From assembly GCA_012798135.1 (NCBI GenBank), contig JAAZNU010000048.1:1-7790 (forward strand): a stretch of 7,790 bases of DNA, in the 5' to 3' direction. Under the pieces are notes generated by a model that worked only from the letters and a program-made list of their open reading frames with translations, was not told the DNA's origin and did no database searches. A program made the position numbers and the translations under genes. This stretch comes from Veillonellaceae bacterium. Lineage in GTDB: Bacteria > Bacillota_C > Negativicutes > UBA1444. Shown piece by piece: positions 1 through 5,645 of the stretch (positions are counted from its first letter, which is position 1; each line of letters opens with the position of its first letter).

Positions 1-25
1 ATAACCTTGTTCCCTGTTTGCTCAT
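1..25 (-). CDS. N-terminus of an unidentified gene, cut by the window edge
   Basis: Only eight codons are visible, reading MSKQGTRL from an ATG at 23-25. The start is supported by a strong ribosome binding site (GGAGGGAGGA, minus strand) six bases upstream of the ATG, and by a well-spaced vegetative promoter about 90 bases further upstream at 114-142. It follows the terminator of the previous operon, so it probably begins its own transcription unit. The product cannot be identified from eight residues. Confidence 0.6.
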
Positions 26-113
26 CGCCAATCCTCCCTCCGTTGTTTATTCCCGGCCATCCAGCAGTTACCGCCGCCGCTTCTCTTTTCCTGTGCCAGG
101 TAACTTCAGCTTT

Positions 114-142
114 ATTGTACTGGAAACCCATTGTTATCGCAA
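114..142 (-). promoter_or_regulatory. Vegetative (sigma-A type) promoter for the left-edge gene
   Basis: On the minus strand a -35 box TTGCGA (137-142) and a -10 box TACAAT (114-119) are separated by exactly 17 bases. The boxes match the consensus at 4 and 5 of 6 positions. The promoter lies between the terminator of the preceding operon and the ATG at 25, giving a leader of roughly 80 bases. That leader contains a 7-base inverted repeat (66-72 with 99-105) whose role is unknown. Confidence 0.6.
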
Positions 143-164
143 GAGTCAGACAATTCACTCAGCA

Positions 165-208
165 GAAAAAGCAACGGTCTCGCTACGCTTTTACCCGCAG
201 TGAGACCG
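165..208 (-). terminator. Rho-independent terminator of the ytxH/DUF948-like operon
   Basis: On the minus strand, 30 bases after the stop codon at 238, arms at 199-208 and 175-184 form a 10-base-pair stem (core CGGTCTC with GAGACCG, one G-T pair) around a loop of about 14 bases. The stem is followed by TTGCTTTTTC. The loop is large and the T-run is interrupted, so this is a reasonable rather than ideal terminator. Confidence 0.6.
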
Positions 209-237
209 CCAATAAGCAGAACCCATATTTACAAAGG

Positions 238-618
238 CTATTTCGAATCGCTTTTGGCAAAAGCGCCCACGACCGCCCGGACGATTTCCCCCGCGCACCG
301 CGCATACAGCATGGCGGTGTCGATCGTTTCCTGAACCTTATCGGCCGTGTCGACGAGGTTGTCCTCAATACAGGCCACCGCCGTGTTGGCGGTTTCGACG
401 GTCTTGCGGACGCCGGCCACCACTTCGTTGCTGTTGGCGATGAGCTCTGGCAGGACTTCGATGGTGGAGTCAATCGCCTTTCGGTTTACCATCAGCACGT
501 CGTTGATTTGCGTTACCACCGCCACCACTTTTCGCAGCGCGGCAATCAGGTAGTACCCGACCGCCAAGGCCAGGGCAAACAGAATCAGCAACGCCAGATC
601 GTATAATGAAATGTACAC
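238..618 (-). CDS. Small single-span membrane protein, DUF948-like
   Basis: The product is a 126-residue protein with one hydrophobic segment near the N-terminus (about residues 5-28, LALLILFALALAVGYYLIAA). A long soluble helical region follows (about 30-120) with regularly spaced hydrophobic residues, suggesting an amphipathic or coiled-coil helix. This layout resembles the DUF948 / B. subtilis YtxG family, but I see no diagnostic motif, so the family call is tentative. I chose the GTG at 616-618 because AAGAAGGGG lies five bases upstream of it; the GTG two codons earlier (622-624) would sit directly against that Shine-Dalgarno sequence. The gene lies about 40 bases behind a YtxH gene on the same strand and is probably co-transcribed with it. 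In B. subtilis ytxG and ytxH are also neighbours, which supports the assignment. Its biochemical role is unknown. Confidence 0.8.
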   Translation of the reverse strand: MYISLYDLALLILFALALAVGYYLIAALRKVVAVVTQINDVLMVNRKAIDSTIEVLPELIANSNEVVAGVRKTVETANTAVACIEDNLVDTADKVQETIDTAMLYARCAGEIVRAVVGAFAKSDSK

Positions 619-660
619 TGGCACCCCTTCTTTCCGGTTACAGGCTCAGGCCGGCCGTTT

Positions 661-1017
661 TTATTGTTGCGGATCGGCTGTTTCCGCCTTGACGACGGGT
701 GCTTCTTCTTCCGCCGCGCTGGCGCAGGGCGCTTTTTCGAATTTATGTTTCACCTGCTGCCGAACTTCTTCTACGACTTCACCCGCTTTTCCCTTGACCT
801 CTTCCACTTTCACCTTGGCTTTCTCCACCGCCTCTTGAGCGGCGGTCGCCAGCTCTTCCCGTGTTTCCTTGCCGGATTTCGGCGCTAACAGGACTCCGGC
901 CACAGCTCCGACCGTCGCGCCGATCGCTGCGCCGACTGCGACATTTTTCAGCGCCTTCTTCTGCGCCGCAGCTTTCCGTTGCTTTTTGGCCTTTTCGAAC
1001 ACTTCCAAAATCGCCAT
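661..1017 (-). CDS. YtxH-domain (GvpP-like) small membrane protein
   Basis: The product is a 118-residue protein. A basic N-terminus (residues 9-24, rich in K, R and A) is followed by a glycine-zipper hydrophobic segment (about 25-45, VGAAIGATVGAVAGVLLAP). The family signature LLAPKSGKETRE follows at 43-54. Residues 55-95 form a charged Ala/Glu/Lys/Val helix, and the tail from about 96 is acidic and rich in Ala, Glu and Pro. This is the standard build of YtxH proteins, which are linked to general stress and the cell envelope in Firmicutes and resemble gas-vesicle protein GvpP; no enzymatic role is known. The ATG at 1015-1017 has an ideal GGAGGTG five bases upstream. It is the first gene of a two-gene unit with the DUF948-like gene downstream. 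B. subtilis ytxGHJ is sigma-B and sigma-H dependent, but I see no sigma-H site here. Confidence 0.88.
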   Translation of the reverse strand: MAILEVFEKAKKQRKAAAQKKALKNVAVGAAIGATVGAVAGVLLAPKSGKETREELATAAQEAVEKAKVKVEEVKGKAGEVVEEVRQQVKHKFEKAPCASAAEEEAPVVKAETADPQQ

Positions 1018-1044
1018 GCTAACACCTCCATTGTTAATATCTTA

Positions 1045-1074
1045 ATCATACACTAAAACACCAAAATTTGTACA
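1045..1074 (-). promoter_or_regulatory. Possible promoter for the ytxH operon
   Basis: On the minus strand TATGAT (1045-1050) is a good -10 box, with TGTACA (1069-1074) 18 bases upstream as a weak -35 box (4 of 6 matches). The site lies in an AT-rich stretch about 30 bases upstream of the ytxH start codon, where a promoter would be expected. The weak -35 leaves this tentative. Confidence 0.4.
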
Positions 1075-1139
1075 TTCTTATTTTATAAGCTTGGCGCGTG
1101 CCTGTGTTTTCAAAAAGCCAAAAAGAGTACCAAAAGATT

Positions 1140-1300
1140 CTATTTTGTCGGATAAAGAGCATTATCCGCTTGGTTGACGGCTGCAGGCGCCTGTTCCGGC
1201 GAAGGGGCAACGTAAATTTCAACGTATTCCCAAAGCGCCGCTTTTGCGCGATGGCGCCATACTCACTCGATCTCGTAACGCTTGCCGTTAATCCCGGTCA
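1140..1300 (-). other. Coding-like remnant behind the GGDEF-EAL gene
   Basis: Directly behind the GGDEF-EAL stop codon, one minus-strand frame reads GLTGINGKRYEIE, then a TGA (1263-1265). The same frame continues as VWRHRAKAALWEYVEIYVAP and ends about 20 residues later at a TAG (1140-1142). The composition, with several W and Y and alternating charged and hydrophobic residues, looks like real protein rather than random translation. There is no start codon with a ribosome binding site, and the internal stop breaks it. It could be the relic of a gene or chance. I do not recognise a family. Confidence 0.25.
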
Positions 1301-4300
1301 GGCCAGTGGTTTGAAAAAGAGGGCATCGTTTTCCGGTATCGGTTTACTAAAATAATAGCCCTGGATGTAGTCGCATCGATTTTTTACGAGGAAATCAACT
1401 TGCATTTTAGTCTCGGCGCCTTCAGCGACAACGGTCATTCCCATGCCGTGAGCCATGTCGATAATATTTCCTATGATCGATGTCTTCGTACTGTTTGTTA
1501 AAGTCATGTCTATGAAAGATTTGTCTATTTTGAGGGTATCGACAGGAAGACGATGGAGATAGGTAAGCGAAGAATAGCCAGTACCGAAGTCGTCCAGGGC
1601 CAGTCGTACGCCCAAGGCATGGAGTGCATTGAGATTATAGGCGGTGTTTTCCAAAGATGACATAAGTGCTGTTTCGGTAATCTCAATCTCAAGTTGTCCA
1701 GGCGATATTCCGGCATCGGTCAACGCAGCGTAAACGATTTTGACGAATAATTCATCAGATAGTTGAGATGGTGATACATTTACACTGATTCGGATATCCT
1801 TGCGGCCATTGTCGGCTAACCTACGGCCAAACAGGCAGGCTTGTTGAAGTACCCACTTGCCGATGTCATGTATAAGACCACTTTCTTCGGCCAATGGAAT
1901 AAAGCTAGTTGGCGATACGGCGCCATGTTGGGGACTGTCCCAACGAAGTAAAGCTTCGAAACAGTTGACACTCATGTCACTCATTTTGACCTGCGGTTGG
2001 TAGACAAGTCTCATCTCCTTTCGATTCAAAGCTCCCCGCAAATTGCCGGTCAAGACCATTTTTTTGTATGTTTCCGCCTGCATGGATGGCTCAAAATATC
2101 GCCAGCAGTTTTTTCCCGCTTTTTTAGCGGCATACATGGCATTGTCGGCATTTTTAAGAATTTCTTCACTAGTGTTTCCGTCTATAGGATAAATTACAAC
2201 ACCAATGCTGGCCGTCATTTGAATGTTCACATTGAGGACGACTTGCTCATACGTGAGCGCTTTAATGATCCTGTCAGCGACGATAGCGGCTTCCTCTTTT
2301 GTTGTTTTTCCTGGCAATATGACAATGAATTCGTCGCCGCCGATCCGGGCAACAAAGCTGCCGTGGCCAGCTTCTTTCACAATGATAGCTCCCGATTGGA
2401 TTATAATGGCGTCGCCGTAGCGGTGACCAAGGCTATCGTTGACCGTTTTCAGATCATCAAGGTCAACGAAGAAAACAGCCCCTGCTGCTTCGTGCTGACG
2501 AGCTTGTTCCATCTCGGCATCGAGGCGTTCTGCAAGATAAGCTCGGTTAGGCAGTCCTGTGAGATTGTCATGGTAAGCAGTGTATCGAACTTTAGTGAAG
2601 CTGTTGACTCGTTCCAGCGCTACAGAAGCTAAATCTGCGAACTGTTGCATTATTGCCTGTTCATCGTCGGTGAGAACGTGAACTTCGTCTTGCCAACTTG
2701 CGCTGATGATCCCTATCACATGTTCGTCGCTTTTGAGAGGAAGCATGATGATACTCGTCATTTGGATAAACTGGCTTTCTTGGTCGCGCTTGGGATGATG
2801 TCGATAATCTTCAATATAAACCATTTCGCCCGTCCGGAGCACTTCCTGATATATCATACCCGGAAAAGGATTATTCTCCCAGCATTTACTGATCCCGCTC
2901 CCTTCTTTGACAATGCATCTATCGGCGTCATCGCGCATGGCAATAACCCCATCGGGTGTTTTTATGAGTTGCAAAGCAGACTTCAGGATTGTATCGAGCA
3001 AGTCGTCAATTTCGTTGGCTGGCCTTGTAAGCAAACTAGTAATCGCTCGATATTGGCGTTCGCGCGTTAGAAGGTTTTTTTCCGCTTCATGTCTGGTCTG
3101 AATTTCGTCCTGCAGTTGGCTGTTTGCCTCGTTGAGGGTCTCGTTCATGGCTGTCATTTCTTCGTTCATAGCGGTAAGGCTCTGATTGGCGGCCGATAGT
3201 TCACTTGTTTTCTCCTGCACCTTCTCTTCCAAGCTTTCATGCGCGTGTTCCAGTTCTTGCTGGGCTTGCTCCCGCATTTGTATTTCTTCTTCTAACAGTT
3301 GGTTATTATTCTCCAATTCTCGCAGCATAGTACGCAATTTGGACCGCATGACGCAGAACCCATCCGACAATTGGCCGATTTCGTCGTTGCAGTGGATTTG
3401 GAGATCCCTTTCCTCCAAATTGCCTTGTGTTAGAAACAGACATTCATCCCTAAGTTTGCGAATGGGAATGACAAAATAGTCACTGAGTTTGACGATAATG
3501 AAAGTGCCGATGGCAATGCCCGTTATTGATGCAACAATCATAAGGCGAGTAAGAAGGTTCAGCTCTCTGTTGACTTCGGCCTCCGGCGCCGACACGCCCA
3601 TAATCCAGCGGACACCACCGGGCAACCGAATCGGCGTAAAAACAGCGTAGCGAGGTATCCCGTCAAGAAATTTATATTTTCCAATAACCTGCGTGTCGCG
3701 ATCCAAGGCTGCATGAAATAGATCGACAAGATTTGTATCCAACTCAGTAATGGTTAAGCTTAGTGCCGGGTCAAGCCGCTCCCCCAGCTTAATTTTTCCC
3801 ACTAAATTCGGATACTCAGGATGAGCGATAATAAGTCCGTCTTCATTAATTACGAACCCATGACCGGTTTCCTGGAAGTGCAAAGGTTCGACGGTTTCCG
3901 TAAGTTTGTTTAACGTATAGGCAACAGCCAGCATTGCTTGCAAGCGTCCATCATTGATAACGGGCATCACAAGGATTACTGATGGCTTTTTCTGACCACG
4001 TGAAATCAATGGTTCAGAAATGTAAGATTCTTTTGTCTCAAATACTTTAGCGAAATATATTCGATCCCTAAATTCTCCAGTGCTACCATCGTAACGAATT
4101 CCTTTACCATTTACATCAATATAGACAATGGTTTCCAGCGTCGGCTCAAGTTTTTGCATATCGCCCAGAACTTCCATGATTTGATCAGGTTCGCCGGATT
4201 TGATCCTTTTGGTTTCGGCTAAATGCCTAAGATGAATCATTTTCGCCTGAATATTGGCTTTGATCTGGTTGGCATAGTCAGCGTTGATCGCACTGGCTGT

Positions 4301-4429
4301 TTCACTAATGTTTTCTTTCACTATCCGATATGCAAGATAGTAACCGATGCCGCTCAACAACCCAAAAAAAAGAAAGAAGATCGGCAGCAATATCAGAAGC
4401 AACCTTGTGCGAATGCTCCTCATGACCAT
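1298..4429 (-). CDS. Membrane sensor Cache-HAMP-GAF-GGDEF-EAL, cyclic-di-GMP synthase/phosphodiesterase
   Basis: The product has about 1043 residues. In order it has a membrane span (9-34), an extracytoplasmic double-Cache-like sensor (about 40-285), a second span (about 292-313), HAMP (about 310-368), a Gln/Glu-rich coiled coil (370-460), GAF (about 462-607), GGDEF (about 615-777) and EAL (about 790-1035). The cyclase site is intact (GGDEF 697-701, metal ligands D656 and E700), but the usual inhibitory RxxD is absent: residues 688-691 are GHGS. The phosphodiesterase site is also complete: E825 of EALLRW, N884, E916 of EITE, D946 and D947 of DDFGTGYSSL, K967, E1003 and Q1023. Both activities are therefore possible, and which dominates cannot be read from sequence. 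I chose the ATG at 4427-4429 because AAGGGGTG ends six bases upstream; the GTG at 4436-4438 would overlap that site. The gene appears to be transcribed alone from a sigma-H promoter. Its ligand is unknown. Confidence 0.95.
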   Translation of the reverse strand: MVMRSIRTRLLLILLPIFFLFFGLLSGIGYYLAYRIVKENISETASAINADYANQIKANIQAKMIHLRHLAETKRIKSGEPDQIMEVLGDMQKLEPTLETIVYIDVNGKGIRYDGSTGEFRDRIYFAKVFETKESYISEPLISRGQKKPSVILVMPVINDGRLQAMLAVAYTLNKLTETVEPLHFQETGHGFVINEDGLIIAHPEYPNLVGKIKLGERLDPALSLTITELDTNLVDLFHAALDRDTQVIGKYKFLDGIPRYAVFTPIRLPGGVRWIMGVSAPEAEVNRELNLLTRLMIVASITGIAIGTFIIVKLSDYFVIPIRKLRDECLFLTQGNLEERDLQIHCNDEIGQLSDGFCVMRSKLRTMLRELENNNQLLEEEIQMREQAQQELEHAHESLEEKVQEKTSELSAANQSLTAMNEEMTAMNETLNEANSQLQDEIQTRHEAEKNLLTRERQYRAITSLLTRPANEIDDLLDTILKSALQLIKTPDGVIAMRDDADRCIVKEGSGISKCWENNPFPGMIYQEVLRTGEMVYIEDYRHHPKRDQESQFIQMTSIIMLPLKSDEHVIGIISASWQDEVHVLTDDEQAIMQQFADLASVALERVNSFTKVRYTAYHDNLTGLPNRAYLAERLDAEMEQARQHEAAGAVFFVDLDDLKTVNDSLGHRYGDAIIIQSGAIIVKEAGHGSFVARIGGDEFIVILPGKTTKEEAAIVADRIIKALTYEQVVLNVNIQMTASIGVVIYPIDGNTSEEILKNADNAMYAAKKAGKNCWRYFEPSMQAETYKKMVLTGNLRGALNRKEMRLVYQPQVKMSDMSVNCFEALLRWDSPQHGAVSPTSFIPLAEESGLIHDIGKWVLQQACLFGRRLADNGRKDIRISVNVSPSQLSDELFVKIVYAALTDAGISPGQLEIEITETALMSSLENTAYNLNALHALGVRLALDDFGTGYSSLTYLHRLPVDTLKIDKSFIDMTLTNSTKTSIIGNIIDMAHGMGMTVVAEGAETKMQVDFLVKNRCDYIQGYYFSKPIPENDALFFKPLA

Positions 4430-4435
4430 CTTCTT

Positions 4436-4443
4436 CACCCCTT
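4436..4443 (-). promoter_or_regulatory. Ribosome binding site deciding the GGDEF-EAL start
   Basis: AAGGGGTG on the minus strand resembles the ideal AAGGAGGTG and is six bases from the ATG at 4427-4429. It overlaps the alternative in-frame GTG at 4436-4438, which is why the longer reading is unlikely. A further ATG two codons downstream (4421-4423) would have a 12-base spacing and is less favoured. Confidence 0.6.
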
Positions 4444-4540
4444 GGATATTTATTTAATCTGTCGTCCTGCACCGTTCTTGTTGTTGCGTGAACACTCCGT
4501 AATTTTTAAAATACCAACGCAACTAAATATACTATTTAAA

Positions 4541-4569
4541 AAATTCGCTTTATTAAAGCAATATCCTTC
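4541..4569 (-). promoter_or_regulatory. Sigma-H promoter for the GGDEF-EAL gene
   Basis: On the minus strand GAAGGATAT (4561-4569), 11 bases, then AGCGAATTT (4541-4549) match the B. subtilis sigma-H consensus RnAGGAwWW-n11/12-RnnGAATww at every defined position. No other gene lies between it and the GGDEF-EAL start, and transcription would begin about 105 bases upstream of that start. Sigma-H governs the transition to stationary phase and early sporulation in spore-forming Firmicutes, so this suggests growth-phase control of cyclic-di-GMP. The match is seen; use by sigma-H is inferred. Confidence 0.6.
4547..4559. repeat. 13-base palindrome inside the sigma-H promoter spacer
   Basis: GCTTTA-T-TAAAGC is a perfect inverted repeat around one central base. 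It fills the spacer and touches the -10 side of the promoter at 4541-4569. A repressor bound here would block RNA polymerase, so it is a candidate operator. No transcription factor can be named, and AT-rich palindromes of this length can arise by chance. Confidence 0.35.
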
Positions 4570-4602
4570 AAATACAAACAAAGAAACCTCGTCCTGCAAC
4601 GA

Positions 4603-4757
4603 AGTGCACTACGGAGGCTTTCCTGTTCCATTGCTTAAAAATATCTCGCCTCGATCACAAACACTCGGCCTCGCTTGTCCTGCCGGCGCTGATCACCACC
4701 CTTCCCTGCCCCAAACACCAAAACCGTCAAAAAACACCCCATAACCGCAAAACACGC
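4603..4757. other. Intergenic stretch with no supported feature
   Basis: This lies between the pxp terminator and the promoter of the GGDEF-EAL gene, within a gene-free region of about 450 bases in total (4430-4883). A 35-codon open frame on the minus strand (MGCFLTVLVF..., ending near 4635) has no ribosome binding site. It begins just behind the ten-U terminator, so I do not regard it as a gene. I see no RNA gene or clear repeat in it. Confidence 0.5.
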
Positions 4758-4802
4758 AAAAAAAAAAGACCGCCAAGCCTTAATAACAAAGGCTTGGACG
4801 GT
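4758..4802 (-). terminator. Rho-independent terminator of the pxpBCA operon
   Basis: About 80 bases behind the pxpA stop, arms at 4789-4802 and 4769-4781 form a stem with a 9-base-pair core (AAGGCTTGG side), one bulged base and four further pairs, closed by a 7-base loop. On the minus strand it is followed within two bases by ten consecutive T (4758-4767). This is a classic strong terminator oriented for the pxp operon. On the plus strand there is no T-run behind it. Confidence 0.9.
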
Positions 4803-4883
4803 ACACACCAGCATGCAAAAACATGTATTTTCGATAAGCATACACTAAAACATTGGAAAAAGCACCCGATGGCAAATATTTTC

Positions 4884-5645
4884 CTAGCTGCCGAATGCCT
4901 TCAGCTGAATCCCTTCCTGCTCCAAGGCGACTCGGACGGCCTTGACCATCTCCACGGCGCCCGGGGTGTCACCATGCACGCAGATCGTCTGGGCGTCGAT
5001 CGGCACTTCCTTGCCGGACAGTGAAATCACCGTTCCCGTTTTAACCATGCGGACCACTCGCGTCACCACTTCCTGAACGTCATGAATCACCGATCCGGCG
5101 ACCTTTCGGGAGACCAGGGTTCCTTCGTCGGTATAGGCCCGATCGGCGAACGCTTCCGCCACAAACGGCAGGCCGGCTTGTTGCGCCGCCGTCACCATCA
5201 GCGAGTTGGCCAGACAGAGCATGTACAAATCAGGATTGACGGCCTTGATGCCGGCCGCAATCGCCAACCCGAAGGCGAGGTCTTTTTCGGCCATATTATA
5301 CAGAGCGCCGTGCGCTTTCACGTGCTGCATCTGGATGCCTTCCGCCCGGCAAAACGCATCCAGGGCGCCAATCTGGTACATGACCGCGTGCTTGACTTCG
5401 TCGGGGGTCATGGCCAAGGCCCGACGGCCGAAGCCGACCAGATCGGGAAAGCCGGGGTGCGCGCCGACCGCAATGCCGTTTTTCTTGGCCAGTTTCAACG
5501 TTTTCGCCATGTTGTCCGGGTCGGAGGCGTGAAACCCGCAGGCCACGTTAATGGAAGTCACGTGCGGCATAGCCTGCTCGTCGTAGCCCAGTACATAGGC
5601 GCCGAAGCTTTCTCCCATGTCGCAATTCAGGTCAATTGTCTTCAT
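4884..5645 (-). CDS. pxpA: 5-oxoprolinase subunit PxpA (LamB/YcsF family)
   Basis: The 253-residue product has the normal family length and is full length. Family motifs appear in order: DLNCDMGESFG (5-15), NVACGFHASDP (33-43), GAHPGFPDLVGFGRR (61-75), VKAHGALYN (109-117), EAFADRAY (164-171) and ICVHGDTP (221-228). With PxpB and PxpC it forms the ATP-dependent 5-oxoprolinase that opens 5-oxo-L-proline (pyroglutamate) to L-glutamate in the cytoplasm; PxpA is thought to carry out the ring-opening step. The ATG at 5643-5645 lies 14 bases inside the end of pxpC, with AGAGGTG seven bases upstream, so the two are probably translationally coupled. It is the last gene of the operon. One small deviation is an Ala where VKPHGALYN usually has Pro (A111), which is unlikely to abolish function. 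Confidence 0.95.
   Translation of the reverse strand: MKTIDLNCDMGESFGAYVLGYDEQAMPHVTSINVACGFHASDPDNMAKTLKLAKKNGIAVGAHPGFPDLVGFGRRALAMTPDEVKHAVMYQIGALDAFCRAEGIQMQHVKAHGALYNMAEKDLAFGLAIAAGIKAVNPDLYMLCLANSLMVTAAQQAGLPFVAEAFADRAYTDEGTLVSRKVAGSVIHDVQEVVTRVVRMVKTGTVISLSGKEVPIDAQTICVHGDTPGAVEMVKAVRVALEQEGIQLKAFGS

Noticed and set aside
7..606. 199-codon open frame on the plus strand over the DUF948-like gene
   Set aside because: It runs antisense to a gene with a good ribosome binding site and a membrane-protein profile, has no ribosome binding site of its own, and crosses the terminator and promoter region at 114-208. Its Arg/His-rich product looks like a complementary-strand artefact.
1997..2632. 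211-codon plus-strand open frame
   Set aside because: It lies wholly inside the GGDEF and GAF coding region on the opposite strand, whose protein shows intact family motifs. It has no recognisable domain.
2645..3070. 141-codon plus-strand open frame
   Set aside because: It is antisense to the GAF and coiled-coil part of the GGDEF-EAL gene, with no ribosome binding site and no known motif.
4462..4598. Direct repeat TCGTCCTGCA at 4462 and 4589
   Set aside because: The same ten bases occur again inside the GGDEF-EAL coding region (3105-3114), so the repeat is probably chance rather than an operator pair.
4223..4744. 173-codon plus-strand open frame
   Set aside because: It starts antisense inside the GGDEF-EAL gene and runs through that gene's promoter and leader. 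The composition is low-complexity and no ribosome binding site is present.
4635..4841. 68-codon minus-strand open frame with a hydrophobic stretch
   Set aside because: It spans the pxp terminator stem and its ten-T run, and no ribosome binding site precedes it. The hydrophobic run comes from translating the T-rich terminator.
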